Part shown: positions 45,378 to 55,112 of the stretch, in pieces
Numbering within the stretch: the stretch's first letter is position 1
How the letters are laid out: each line of letters opens with the position of its first letter
Assembly: GCF_040719265.1 (NCBI RefSeq)
Contig: NZ_JBFDAH010000003.1
Coordinates: 246,241-310,240 of the forward strand
Reading direction: 5' to 3'
Source of the DNA: Aliikangiella maris
Lineage (GTDB): Bacteria > Pseudomonadota > Gammaproteobacteria > Enterobacterales > Kangiellaceae
DNA length: 64,000 nucleotides
Translations under genes and position numbers: made by a program
The notes under the pieces: model-generated
Told to the model about the DNA's origin: nothing
Seen by the model: the letters and a program-made list of their open reading frames with translations, nothing else
Databases searched by the model: none

Positions 45378-45983
45378 TCAATTGTCACCAGAATTCGACT
45401 GATTATTAAGCTCTGAAGAAGCCAGTAATGGCCAGGTGGCTTTCAAATAGATATACATGGACCATAAAGTCAGCGCTACTGCCACATATAAAAGTATGTA
45501 ACCCCAAATATAAAGCCAAGAATGTTCCATTATTGTTTTTATTTCGGCTTCATTTCCGGCTAACAATAAAAAGAAAATTGCGGAAAGTTGCATTAAGGTT
45601 TTAATTTTAGCCACAAAAACGACTTTTACAGCAGAGCGTTCGCCATATTCAGCCATCCATTCACGAAGTGCCGAAACAGTAATTTCACGACTAATAATGA
45701 CTAATGCCGGTGCGGCAATCCAAATCGTTGCATGCTGTTCTACTAATAAAACCAGCGACGCCGCTACCATTAACTTATCAGCAACTGGGTCTAGAAACTC
45801 ACCTAAAGACGATTGCATGTTGTAACGTCTGGCAACCCAACCATCAAACCAATCTGTCCAGCCAACAATTGCAAAAATAATTGCCGCCGTAGTTTGCCCC
45901 CAACTAACTGGTAAATAAAAGAAAAATACCAGTAAAGGAATGCAGAGAATTCGAAATGACGTTAATAAATTGGCAATATTCAT
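45378..45983 (-). CDS. pgsA: CDP-diacylglycerol-glycerol-3-phosphate 3-phosphatidyltransferase
   Basis: 201 residues. The CDP-alcohol phosphotransferase motif is complete: DWFDGWVARR, then GEFLDPVADK after eight residues. Four or five hydrophobic spans are present (LLVFFFYLPVSW, LMVAASLVLLVEQ, LSAIFFLLLAGN, ILLYVAVALTLWS). It makes phosphatidylglycerophosphate, the committed step to phosphatidylglycerol and cardiolipin. It follows uvrC by 156 bases and precedes the tRNA cluster, the conserved gammaproteobacterial order. Confidence 0.95.
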   Translation of the reverse strand: MNIANLLTSFRILCIPLLVFFFYLPVSWGQTTAAIIFAIVGWTDWFDGWVARRYNMQSSLGEFLDPVADKLMVAASLVLLVEQHATIWIAAPALVIISREITVSALREWMAEYGERSAVKVVFVAKIKTLMQLSAIFFLLLAGNEAEIKTIMEHSWLYIWGYILLYVAVALTLWSMYIYLKATWPLLASSELNNQSNSGDN

Positions 45984-46138
45984 GATATATTAGTGGCAGA
46001 AACCTGTGGTAACCATTTTAGCATTGAGCATCAATATGTCACCTGTTAATCATTTGATTTGTTGATTTAATTGAATGGTGCATACAAAAATTTATCATTA
46101 AGTTTTCACATTAAAGATAAATAAAATGACATTCGCAT

Positions 46139-47965
46139 TTAATCATGCAGTTGATCATAAATCAATTGCGCTAAATTTTGACTAATACCTTCAACTTGTT
46201 TTAAATCGCTGACACCCGCTCTTTTGACTTCCTGCAATCCACCAAAGTGCTGAATAATCGCTCGTCGTCGCTTTGCACCGACGCCAGGAATTCCCTCTAA
46301 AAAAGAAGTTTTTCTAACTTTTTCACGCTTTCCGCGATGCCCGGTAATTGCAAATCGATGAGCTTCATCTCGGATTGCCTGAATTAAATGTAAAGCCAAA
46401 GAGTCTTCTTCCAATCGCCTAGCTATCGCTTCGGAGGGAAAAAAGATTTGCTCCATACCAACTTTTCGATCACTGCCTTTAGCGACACTAATGAGTGTTA
46501 CCTGGTCTAATTCAAGATCATCTAATACTTTTTGTGCTTGATTTAATTGACCTTTTCCACCGTCAATTATTAATAAGTCAGGTAATTTGGCTTCTTCTTT
46601 AACCAATCGATTAAATCGTCTGCGCACGGCTTGCTCAATGGCTGCGTAGTCATCGCCACCGGTAACTTCTTTTATATTAAATCGCCGGTAATCTGATTTT
46701 TTCGCCTGTCCTTGTTCAAATACTACACACGAGGCAACCGTCTGTTCACCTTGAAAGTGGCTGATGTCAAAGCATTCCATACGCATTGGTAATTTATCTA
46801 AATTCAGCTCATCCATTAAACATTGTAAACGCTTTTGAGTGTGACTTTTACTGGCTAACCTTGCGGCAATCATTTCTTGTAAATTTCGATTAGCCATATC
46901 TAACCAGGCAGCCCGACTGGTCTTTACGTAGTGGGCAATTCTCACCTTTCCGGCTCTTAACTCGCCAATGGTACGCGCTAATGAAGCAGGCTCTTCAATA
47001 TCTGTATTGATTACAATTTCGCTGGGTAATTCATTTTGAGAAGCGGTATAATAGTGACCAAGAAAAGATTCCATCAATTCTGTTAAGCTCGTATCCAGTG
47101 GCACCTTTGGAAAAAAATTACGACTCCCCTGCACCAATCCATTGCGTATATGCAAAATAAATATTGCTGCCACTTTTTCTTTAATACCGGCCGCAACAAT
47201 ATCGATATCTGACTCTCGTCCTTGAACTGCCTGCTTTTCAAGAACTCGACGAAGTTGAATTATCTGGTCACGAATTTGCGCCGCTTTTTCAAACTCAAGT
47301 TGCTGTGAAGCAGTCTCCATACGCTCGGTTAAGGCTTGAATAACTGAGTCATTTTTACCTTGATAAAATAATCGAACCAGCTGCACATCTTTTTGATAAT
47401 CTGCTGCACTGATCTTATTCACACAAGAGCCACTACAACGTTTAATCTGATATTGTAGACAGGGACGAGATCGATAGTTAAAAACACTATTTTCACATTG
47501 TCTGATTTGAAACAACTTTTGCATCAGAGAAATACTATATCGAGCAGCAGCGGAACCAGTAAATGGTCCAAAGTAATCACCTTTTTGCGTCTGTTTGCCT
47601 CGATGGATGCTTAATCGTGGAAATTCTTCGGCTGATAAAAAAATATAAGGATAACTTTTATCATCTCTAAATATCACGTTATATCTTGGACGATATTTTT
47701 TTATAAACTGATTTTCTAAAATTAAAGCTTCATTTTCACTTTCAGTCACCACGATTTGAATATCATGGATCTGCGAAACCATCACTTTAGTTTTTGGTGG
47801 ATGATCCTGTTTTTGAAAATAGGATGATACTCTCTTTTTGAGATTTTTTGCTTTACCCACATAGATAATTTCCCCAGCCTGATTAATCATTTGATAAATG
47901 CCAGGGAGCTTGGTGAGATTCTTTAAAAACAGGTTTGCATCAAATGTTGATTGTGAAATGGTCAA
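46139..47965 (-). CDS. uvrC: Excinuclease ABC subunit C
   Basis: 608 residues, the usual length. The N-terminal GIY-YIG nuclease (LPGIYQMINQAGEIIYVGKA) makes the 3' incision, a UVR segment (QQLEFEKAAQIRDQI) contacts UvrB, and the RNase H-like C-terminal nuclease (ECFDISHFQGEQTVAS, LLIIDGGKGQLNQA) makes the 5' incision. Helix-hairpin-helix motifs (LEGIPGVGAKRRRAII) end the protein. The frame starts with TTG at 47965, with AAGG close upstream and no ATG available, so initiation may be weak. The gene lies 170 bases after uvrY, as in many gammaproteobacteria. Confidence 0.96.
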   Translation of the reverse strand: MTISQSTFDANLFLKNLTKLPGIYQMINQAGEIIYVGKAKNLKKRVSSYFQKQDHPPKTKVMVSQIHDIQIVVTESENEALILENQFIKKYRPRYNVIFRDDKSYPYIFLSAEEFPRLSIHRGKQTQKGDYFGPFTGSAAARYSISLMQKLFQIRQCENSVFNYRSRPCLQYQIKRCSGSCVNKISAADYQKDVQLVRLFYQGKNDSVIQALTERMETASQQLEFEKAAQIRDQIIQLRRVLEKQAVQGRESDIDIVAAGIKEKVAAIFILHIRNGLVQGSRNFFPKVPLDTSLTELMESFLGHYYTASQNELPSEIVINTDIEEPASLARTIGELRAGKVRIAHYVKTSRAAWLDMANRNLQEMIAARLASKSHTQKRLQCLMDELNLDKLPMRMECFDISHFQGEQTVASCVVFEQGQAKKSDYRRFNIKEVTGGDDYAAIEQAVRRRFNRLVKEEAKLPDLLIIDGGKGQLNQAQKVLDDLELDQVTLISVAKGSDRKVGMEQIFFPSEAIARRLEEDSLALHLIQAIRDEAHRFAITGHRGKREKVRKTSFLEGIPGVGAKRRRAIIQHFGGLQEVKRAGVSDLKQVEGISQNLAQLIYDQLHD

Positions 47966-48071
47966 TTAGCCTTATTATCTTAGCATGTTTATTGATTAAA
48001 ATTTGGGCAAATCATAAAAAGACGACTCCATGTCTTTTAGTTCAGTGTTGCTGTCATTCACTGTTGATATC

Positions 48072-48113
48072 ATTCGCTGTCGGCGCTGCTCAATTCGCTG
48101 TCAGCGCTACTCA
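48072..48113. repeat. Two 21-base imperfect tandem repeats between uvrY and uvrC
   Basis: ATTCGCTGTCGGCGCTGCTCA and a near-identical next copy (two differences) lie in the short uvrY-uvrC spacer, flanked by related CACTGT pieces. Confidence 0.6.
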
Positions 48114-48135
48114 CTGTCGCCAAAGCCAAAAAGTG

Positions 48136-48780
48136 TTATAACTTTTCGGACTCAATCACTCCATGACGTATTGCCATGTGAGTTAATTCAACATCATTCT
48201 CAATTTTAAGCTTTTCGAATAAACGATAGCGATAGCTATTAACAGTTTTGGGACTTAAAAACAATTGCTCAGAAATCTCCTGAACTTTTTGTCCGCGAGT
48301 AATCATTAGCATTACCTGCATTTCCCGATCTGAAAGATCATCAAACGGACTGCCCTCATCAGGATTTACCGACTTTAACGCCATTTGCTGCGCGATCTCA
48401 GGTGCAAGGTAGCGTTTACCACTAGCAACTTGCTTAATCGCAATGGTCATTTCTTCGATACCCGTGCCCTTAGTAATATATCCAGCAGCACCTGCTTGCA
48501 TAAATCGTGTTGGATAAGGTTCATCACCATGCACAGTAACCGCTATCACTTTGACATCCGGATCAAAACGAATTAATCGCCGAGTGGCTTCCAACCCGCC
48601 TATGCCAGGCATATTGGCATCCATCAAAATAACCTCAGGACGAAGTTCACGCGCTTTGGTCACTGCTTCTTCACCACTGGAAGCTTCTCCAACAACTGTA
48701 ATTTTGTCATCATCAGAGAGAAGTCGGCTAATACCGCTTCTGATTAATTCGTGGTCATCTACAATCAATACTTTAATCAT
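48136..48780 (-). CDS. uvrY: LuxR/FixJ-type response regulator UvrY/GacA
   Basis: 214 residues from the ATG at 48780. A longer frame starts at 48792, but its first codons (ATGGGAGGGCAG) contain the ribosome-binding site, so the later start is preferred. The receiver domain (VLIVDDHELIRSGI) carries the phospho-accepting Asp54 in ILMDANMPG and Lys in YITKGTGIEE. The C-terminal LuxR-type HTH is LSDREMQVMLMITRGQ then LFLSPKTVNSYRYRLFEKL. GacA/UvrY with its sensor BarA/GacS drives CsrB-type small RNAs and so controls motility, biofilm and carbon storage. No sensor gene is adjacent. Confidence 0.94.
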   Translation of the reverse strand: MIKVLIVDDHELIRSGISRLLSDDDKITVVGEASSGEEAVTKARELRPEVILMDANMPGIGGLEATRRLIRFDPDVKVIAVTVHGDEPYPTRFMQAGAAGYITKGTGIEEMTIAIKQVASGKRYLAPEIAQQMALKSVNPDEGSPFDDLSDREMQVMLMITRGQKVQEISEQLFLSPKTVNSYRYRLFEKLKIENDVELTHMAIRHGVIESEKL

Positions 48781-48978
48781 CTGCCCTCCCATTATTCAAA
48801 TGCCTCATCCCTAAAATCATTCAGGAAGCTTATCACTTTGGATAAGTTGTGAAAATACGAAAAGTGACTTACCTTTCACTTCACTTTAAAATTAGTCAAT
48901 ATAAATCAAAATTACTACGCTTAAACAAGACAACACTGTTAAAATTCAGTGAAATTCAACTTACAACAGGATTCCTCT

Positions 48979-49716
48979 ATGCGTGATTATAAAGCGCCAG
49001 AACATTTGCTCAAAGAAAAAGTTATTTTAGTCACTGGTGCTAGTGACGGAATAGGCAAAGCGGCAGCCAAAAATTACGCAAAATTAGGTGCAACGGTTAT
49101 TTTGCATGGTCGTAATACCAGCAAATTGGAAAGTGTTTACGACGAAATTGTTGATGCAGGATACCCACAACCGGCAATTATTCCGTTAAATTTAATCAAT
49201 GCCTCTGCAGAGCAGTGTAAAAGTCTGGCCGAAACCATTCAACAAGAACTCGGTCAACTCGATGGTATTTTACACAATGCCGGTATGCTAGGTGAACTTT
49301 CACCCATTGAATTTACTCCCAGCGAATCATGGCATCAGATAATGCAAGTCAATATTAACGCCGTTTATTTATTAACTCATGCCTGCCTGCCATTGTTAAG
49401 ACAATCGCCCAATGCCTCGTTAATAATGACTAGTTCTAGTGTTGGCCGTAAAGGACGCGCATTTTGGGGCGCTTATGCTGTTTCAAAATTTGCTGTCGAA
49501 GGGTTTGTACAAATTTTAGCTGACGAACTGGATGGTTCAAATATTCGTGTCAATGCGATTAATCCAGGCGCTACCCGAACTCAAATGCGCGCCAAGGCCT
49601 ATCCCGCCGAAGATAGATACCGCTTAGTTACCCCTGAAGAGATCATGCCAATCTATGAATATTTAATGGGAGACGATAGTCTATCAATCAATGGACAATC
49701 TTTTGATGCACAATAA
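48979..49716 (+). CDS. yciK: YciK-family short-chain oxidoreductase
   Basis: 245 residues from the ATG at 48979, preceded by AGGA at the right distance; an upstream in-frame start at 48949 is less likely. The classic SDR fold is seen: GASDGIGKAAAKNYA (nucleotide binding), HNAGML, catalytic Ser in IMTSSSVGRKG and the YAVSK motif (Tyr-Lys). The start KAPEHLLKEKVILVTGASDG and IRVNAINPGATRTQMRAKAY are typical of YciK. The substrate is unknown. A hairpin (49727-49735 with 49756-49764) follows. Confidence 0.9.
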   Translation: MRDYKAPEHLLKEKVILVTGASDGIGKAAAKNYAKLGATVILHGRNTSKLESVYDEIVDAGYPQPAIIPLNLINASAEQCKSLAETIQQELGQLDGILHNAGMLGELSPIEFTPSESWHQIMQVNINAVYLLTHACLPLLRQSPNASLIMTSSSVGRKGRAFWGAYAVSKFAVEGFVQILADELDGSNIRVNAINPGATRTQMRAKAYPAEDRYRLVTPEEIMPIYEYLMGDDSLSINGQSFDAQ

Positions 49717-50155
49717 TCGTTCAATCCAGGTGTTTGCAAAATACTTAAATGAGCAAAACACCTGAGTTAACAAAAAATAAAATCTAACTAAGCATCTAAG
49801 TAAATTTGTCATTATGCAACTGAGTCAGTGACTGTATGATTACACCTACGCTTAACACGCACAAAACACTACTTTAGGCACTGCAGCTCACCAGCAACAA
49901 CCTATAATCATACCCAACGGATGATCATACGGCAGATTGTTGCCAACTAATCGACAGAATTTCGACTCCTTACTGTCATCTCAAAAGATTTTTGTTGAAT
50001 ATTGTGAATATAATTCGTCAATTTTTCATCACTTATGTCATAATCTCTACTATTGCTCATCTAAGCTATTGTAATTTATAAATATAATATTTATGGCATA
50101 AATTTTGCTGAGTTGAATGGAAAATAGACTCAATCTGTTGTTATTTGAGGAAAAC
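49717..50155. other. Intergenic region
   Basis: About 440 bases between two plus-strand genes. The only structure seen is the CAGGTGTTT/AAACACCTG hairpin at 49727-49764, a possible weak terminator for yciK lacking a clear T run. Confidence 0.35.
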
Positions 50156-51043
50156 ATGAAAAGTCCTAACACAGCTAAAGTAATTGGTATCGAAGGCTAC
50201 CGTTTTTCTGAACAGACTTCTGAACGTTTAGAAATTGCGAATTTAGCGATAAAATTACAACAAACCTTAGAAATTGCGCCACTACTGCAAAGCTTCTGTG
50301 CCGAAACTGCAGCAATTATTCCTTGTGACTCCGTGCGTTTTGCCAATAAATCACGCGATTTATTTTTTCAAACTGGTGAAGAGCAGCTCCATCGATGCCG
50401 CTATCGACTGGCACTCGAGGAAGATGATTTAGGTGAAATTGAATGTACTCGCCAGCAGCCCTTCACTATAAAAGAAACCCAAGCCATTGAGAATTTATTA
50501 AGTCTGTTAATTTATCCGCTACGCAACGCACTACTGTATCAAAAAGCAGTAGCAGAGGCACATCGCGATCCACTGACACAAATTGCAAACCGGGCAGCAT
50601 TTAATGAAGCACTTAATCGAGAAATTTGTGCATTTAATCGACACCACACCGAATTTTCAATTATGGTCATTGACATCGATTATTTTAAACAAATTAATGA
50701 TACTTATGGTCATCTGGTGGGTGATCAGGTTTTAAAAGAAGTGGCGACTACAATTCGCAATACGATTCGACGTTCAGATGAAGTGTTCCGTTATGGTGGC
50801 GAAGAATTTGTTGTTATTTTATCTAATACAAATATTGCTGGCGCAAGATTTATTGGTGAACGTGTCAGACGAGAACTTAAACAGCTGGCTTTTAAAAATT
50901 ACGAGCAGTTGCAAGTTACAGCTTCAATTGGTATCGCAGCCAGCAACACATTGGTCGATGCCGACAAAACGTTACACCATGCCGATAAAGCTTTGTATGA
51001 AGCAAAAAATACCGGCCGTGATAAGGTCGCTGTGTATGCTTAA
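50156..51043 (+). CDS. Cytosolic diguanylate cyclase
   Basis: 295 residues from the ATG at 50156, preceded by GAGGAAAAC; an in-frame ATG at 50117 is less likely. The N-terminal 140 residues resemble a small GAF-like sensor (LAIKLQQTLEIAPLLQSFCA, CRYRLALEEDDLGEIECTRQ). The GGDEF domain has DPLTQIANRAAF, DIDYFKQINDTYGHLVGD and catalytic YGGEEFVV (about residue 214). The I-site RRSD is five residues before GGEEF, so product inhibition is expected. No signal peptide or membrane span. It makes c-di-GMP in response to an unknown signal. Confidence 0.92.
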   Translation: MKSPNTAKVIGIEGYRFSEQTSERLEIANLAIKLQQTLEIAPLLQSFCAETAAIIPCDSVRFANKSRDLFFQTGEEQLHRCRYRLALEEDDLGEIECTRQQPFTIKETQAIENLLSLLIYPLRNALLYQKAVAEAHRDPLTQIANRAAFNEALNREICAFNRHHTEFSIMVIDIDYFKQINDTYGHLVGDQVLKEVATTIRNTIRRSDEVFRYGGEEFVVILSNTNIAGARFIGERVRRELKQLAFKNYEQLQVTASIGIAASNTLVDADKTLHHADKALYEAKNTGRDKVAVYA

Positions 51044-51095
51044 CAGCGACCAACCAGCATAAAAATATTCAAGACTACAGTATCAATCAACTCAT

Positions 51096-53306
51096 TTAAT
51101 AAAAAGTTTCATTATTTTCAGCCATTTTCACCAATTGCTCTGCCGGCTTAAAGCGATCCCCAAGGCAATTTTGTAACAACCTTAGTTGTTCAACAATTTT
51201 TCCTGCTCCCTGAGAGTCAACATATCGGAATGGTCCGCCCAGAAATGGCGGAAACCCTAATCCAAAAATTGCACCAATATCTCCATCACGCGGACTATTA
51301 ATGATGTTTTCTTGTAAACAATAAACAGCCTCGTTAACCATTTGTAGTAAACAACGTTGCGCAATTTCCTGTTCATCAATCGAGTGATTTAATCGATTAA
51401 CATTAATGCCGAGCAAAGGATAAACACTAGAATCAACTTGTTTGTTTGATTGTCTGCTCACCCATTTCAAAATCGGCGAAGTGGATTGATACTGATAAAA
51501 GCCCCGATTATTCTTTTTACCTTTGCGATTATCATCAATTAGTTTGCTGAAAACTTCAGGGGGCGCAAAGCGTTGGCCAAGCTTTTCGACTAATATCGGC
51601 GCTATTTTACTTCCAACATCAATCCCAACTTCATCGAGTAATGTCAACGGTCCAACAGGAAACCCAGCATTCTGTAACGCATTATCAATTTGATCGATAG
51701 CAACACCATCGACCAGCAGATATCCAGCTTCATTAATAAATGGCGCTAATATTCGACTGGTATAAAATCCGGCGCCATCATTGACAACAATTACCGTTTT
51801 ACCTTGTGCCTTCCCTAATGCAACACAGGTCGCAATCACTTGTGGCGAAGTCTTTTCAGTGACGACAATTTCGAGTAAAGGCATTTTTTCAACTGGCGAA
51901 AAGTAATGCATACCGATAACTCGTTCTGGATGCTTACTTGCGCTGGCAATATCCGCAATTGGAATTGAGGACGTATTGGTAGCAAAAATAACTTCCGAGT
52001 GACATTCTTTTTCTATTTCACATACCATTTGCTGCTTTAAATTTAAATCTTCAAACACAGCTTCAATCACTAAATCGACTGTTTTAAAACCACGATACTG
52101 TGTTGTACCACTTAACCGTGCAAACCGTCGACTTGCTTCACTGATTGTTATATGCTTTCGTTTAACCCGCTGTCGATAAATATTCCAGCAGTATTTCAAC
52201 GCATGATTAATGCCAGCTTCACTGGTATCTTTTAAACGTACTCGGTTAAACGCTTTTTCAATTGACACATACGCAACTCCAGCGCCCATTAAGCCACCGC
52301 CTAAAACACCAAGTCGCTCGACTTTTGTGGGCACTATACCTTCCGGTGCGCCCGTTTCTTTTTTAAGTGCTGTTGTTGCAAAAAAGATATTGATTAATTG
52401 TTTAGCTTCTTTAGACACCACAAGCTGACCAAATAATTCAGCTTCAAGCGCCAGTCCTGCTGCAAATCCTTTTTCTAACCCTTGTTTGACAGAACGAATA
52501 ATTTTGTCAGGTGCAGGATAATTACCACGAGTTTTTTGCTCAGCATTTTGTAAGGCTTTATTAAAAATCAAATCGCGACCATACTGATGCGACTCTAATA
52601 TCAATTGTTGCCATTTTGCTTGATTGAGCCAACCTTTTTTAGCAAAATTATTCTCTAACTCACTCGCTTTGCGTCTTACTTTTCCCATGTGCATTTGCGC
52701 ACAACGCACTGCAGCTTGTTTTAAGTGTGTGAGCGGAACGACTTCATCGACTAACCCCACTTTTTTAGCCTGCCGGGCAACTAACTGTTTGCCGGTTAAC
52801 ATCAGTGTTAAAGCTTGAGCAATTCCGATTAACCTGGGTAAACGTTGCGTTCCACCACTCCCCGGTAGCAGTCCCAATTGCACTTCTGGTAGTCCCAATC
52901 GCGTTGATTTTTCGTCGGTTGCAATGCGATGGCTACATGCCAGCGCCAATTCAAGTCCACCACCTAAACAAGCCCCATTTATTGCCGCAACTACGGGCAT
53001 TTTGAGATTTTCTAATCGATTGAAAATTTGCTGACCTTGTTGTGCCAACTCACTTGCCTGCTCTGCGGTTTGAATTTGCTTTAGCATTGAAATATCGGCA
53101 CCTGATATAAAGTTATCCGGCTTGCCGCTCATCACAATCAACGCGCTTATCGCATTGTGGTTTTCAATTTCATCCAAAATTTGATTAAACGCATCAACAA
53201 AAGATGCCTTTAGCGTATTTTGTGAATCGCCCTGTACATCGATAGTTACCCAGCCTATCTGGTTTTCTACCGTAAAATGAAACACTGACTGCTCAATATT
53301 TTTCAT
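51096..53306 (-). CDS. fadJ: Fatty acid oxidation complex subunit FadJ-like
   Basis: 736 residues from the ATG at 53306. This ATG shares its A with the fadI stop (TAATG), and GGAG lies upstream inside fadI, so the 16-residue extension of the longer frame is unlikely. The N-terminal enoyl-CoA hydratase domain has both catalytic Glu regions (ACLGGGLELALACSHR and LPEVQLGLLPGSGGTQRL). The 3-hydroxyacyl-CoA dehydrogenase domain has GVLGGGLMGAGVAYVS, the catalytic His in HYFSPVEKMPLLEIV, and two C-terminal domains (LDEVGIDVGSKIAPI, GLGFPPFLGGPFRYVD). It performs hydration and oxidation in beta-oxidation. The FadI-FadJ pairing marks the secondary, often anaerobic complex. Confidence 0.92.
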   Translation of the reverse strand: MKNIEQSVFHFTVENQIGWVTIDVQGDSQNTLKASFVDAFNQILDEIENHNAISALIVMSGKPDNFISGADISMLKQIQTAEQASELAQQGQQIFNRLENLKMPVVAAINGACLGGGLELALACSHRIATDEKSTRLGLPEVQLGLLPGSGGTQRLPRLIGIAQALTLMLTGKQLVARQAKKVGLVDEVVPLTHLKQAAVRCAQMHMGKVRRKASELENNFAKKGWLNQAKWQQLILESHQYGRDLIFNKALQNAEQKTRGNYPAPDKIIRSVKQGLEKGFAAGLALEAELFGQLVVSKEAKQLINIFFATTALKKETGAPEGIVPTKVERLGVLGGGLMGAGVAYVSIEKAFNRVRLKDTSEAGINHALKYCWNIYRQRVKRKHITISEASRRFARLSGTTQYRGFKTVDLVIEAVFEDLNLKQQMVCEIEKECHSEVIFATNTSSIPIADIASASKHPERVIGMHYFSPVEKMPLLEIVVTEKTSPQVIATCVALGKAQGKTVIVVNDGAGFYTSRILAPFINEAGYLLVDGVAIDQIDNALQNAGFPVGPLTLLDEVGIDVGSKIAPILVEKLGQRFAPPEVFSKLIDDNRKGKKNNRGFYQYQSTSPILKWVSRQSNKQVDSSVYPLLGINVNRLNHSIDEQEIAQRCLLQMVNEAVYCLQENIINSPRDGDIGAIFGLGFPPFLGGPFRYVDSQGAGKIVEQLRLLQNCLGDRFKPAEQLVKMAENNETFY

Positions 53307-54691
53307 TATTCCGTCTCCAAAACCATTGCAGCCCCTAAACCACCGGCAGCACAAGCAGTGACTAAAGCAGTGCCACCTCCGCGGCGTTGTAACTCATTTA
53401 GCGTTTGTGTAATCATTCTGCCGCCAGTTGCTGCAAATGGATGTCCATAAGCCAATGACCCGCCCAGTACATTGAATTTATCCCAATCAATTTCGCCAAT
53501 CGGTTGAGAACGATTTAAATTTTCGCGAGCAAAACTTTCACTGGCAAAAGCATTCACATTACATAATGCCTGTGCGGCGAAAGCTTCATGCATATCGATC
53601 AAGGTCAAATCCGAAAGCTGCATTCCCGCTTTGTCTAGCGCAATGGGCGCTGCATAGGCAGGCCCCATCAGCATATTTTTTTCAACACCTAAAGCGGCAA
53701 AACCATAACTGCGAATATAACCAAGTGGCTCATATCCTAGTGTTTTGGCTTTTTGCTCACTCATCAATAAAAGAGCACTGGCACCATCAGTTAGTCCGGT
53801 GCTGTTGGCTGCCGTTAAGGTACCAAATTGTTTATCAAATGCCGGTTGCAGTTTACTATATGCAGCCAGCTTTGATTCAAAACGAACATTATTATCAATC
53901 GACAAAGTTTCTTTAAATGGCTCGACATAAGCCGTCATGACTTCGTTAGCCAGCCAGCCCTTACTCCAGGCTTGAGATGCCAACTCATGGGAGCGATGTG
54001 CAAATTCATCTTGCCGTTCACGGGTAATACCAAAGTCGCGTGCCATTTGCTCGGCGCTATCGCCCATCCTCAGTCCAGTTGAGTATTCTTTTACCGACGG
54101 AGGTACCGGTAACAGATACCGTGCTTTCACCTGACTTAAAATTTTCGCACGCTGTTTCATCGTTTTAGCTTTGGTTAATGCCATTAAAATTGATGCCAGT
54201 TTCTTGTGGATCCCTATCGGTACAACAGACGAACTGTCTGCTCCACCAGCGATGCCAACACTAATTGAACCCGCCATAATTGACTCAGCAATAGTAGCGG
54301 TTGTCTGAAATCCTGTGGCACAGGCTTTCGATAGGCTAAACGCATCGGTTGTCACCGGCAATCCCGCAGCCAGCACAATTTCTCGCGCTATATTTGGTGC
54401 ATCAGGTTGAATCAGTGCTTGCCCAAAAACGACACGCTCAATCAGTATTGGGTCAATATCTGCCTGCGCAATCAATTCGCTGACGACCATTTGACCCAGT
54501 TCAATACCACTGGTGTTTTTAAAAAAAGTTAACTGTTTAGCAAAAGGCGTACGCAATCCTGCAACAATCGCAACACGTTTGTAACTTCCCTTAATAGATG
54601 GTGCTGTCGTTATTACAGGCGATTGCGAATTGGGCTGTTGCTCGGTTGAACTTGGTGCTTGAGAATCATTGTTGTCTTGTTTTTGCGTCAT
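53306..54691 (-). CDS. fadI: Acetyl-CoA C-acyltransferase FadI (thiolase)
   Basis: 461 residues. The nucleophilic Cys is in SLSKACATGFQTTA (about residue 120), the His in LIDMHEAFAAQALCN and GGSLAYGHPFAATGGRM, and the second Cys in ACAAGGLGAAMVLE. The segment YSTGLRMGDSAEQMARDFGI is typical of the FadI/trifunctional beta-subunit type rather than FadA. It cleaves 3-ketoacyl-CoA to acetyl-CoA, the last beta-oxidation step. It precedes fadJ with a TAATG overlap. A Ser/Pro/Gln-rich N-terminal extension of about 35 residues precedes the thiolase fold. Confidence 0.92.
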   Translation of the reverse strand: MTQKQDNNDSQAPSSTEQQPNSQSPVITTAPSIKGSYKRVAIVAGLRTPFAKQLTFFKNTSGIELGQMVVSELIAQADIDPILIERVVFGQALIQPDAPNIAREIVLAAGLPVTTDAFSLSKACATGFQTTATIAESIMAGSISVGIAGGADSSSVVPIGIHKKLASILMALTKAKTMKQRAKILSQVKARYLLPVPPSVKEYSTGLRMGDSAEQMARDFGITRERQDEFAHRSHELASQAWSKGWLANEVMTAYVEPFKETLSIDNNVRFESKLAAYSKLQPAFDKQFGTLTAANSTGLTDGASALLLMSEQKAKTLGYEPLGYIRSYGFAALGVEKNMLMGPAYAAPIALDKAGMQLSDLTLIDMHEAFAAQALCNVNAFASESFARENLNRSQPIGEIDWDKFNVLGGSLAYGHPFAATGGRMITQTLNELQRRGGGTALVTACAAGGLGAAMVLETE

Positions 54692-55112
54692 AGCGATTAT
54701 TAACCGGTTAATGTTTAGCCATTGTGCTCACGTTTAAACTAAATTATGTGGAATTTAATTGACAAAGTAAAATCGGGTTGTTTAACAGTATAATCGGCGA
54801 ATAAGTCAAAACAGGTTTATTTGACCTGTTTATATGTTAAATAAATCCGAATATATTAAATAAATCCGATTTAACCACTTATCTTATTGTCTATTTGATA
54901 TCGATTAGTTGTCTATTTATTAATACTTTCTTATTAGTGCTTTCTTATTGAAACTTTCAGATCGATTAAATAGTGAAGATAAGTGGCCAACCTCATCGGA
55001 CCACGATAATAGAAAAGCTTACACACAAACGATAAATAGAACAAGTCCATGCTTTCACAAAAAGTCAGTATGAATGATTAATACAACCAAAACACCACTG
55101 AATTATACTGAA
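54692..55112. other. Intergenic region
   Basis: About 420 bases between proA and fadI, both minus strand. It contains short repeats such as AAATAAATCCGA (twice near 54840-54870) and should include the fadIJ promoter. No terminator for proA was clear. Confidence 0.3.
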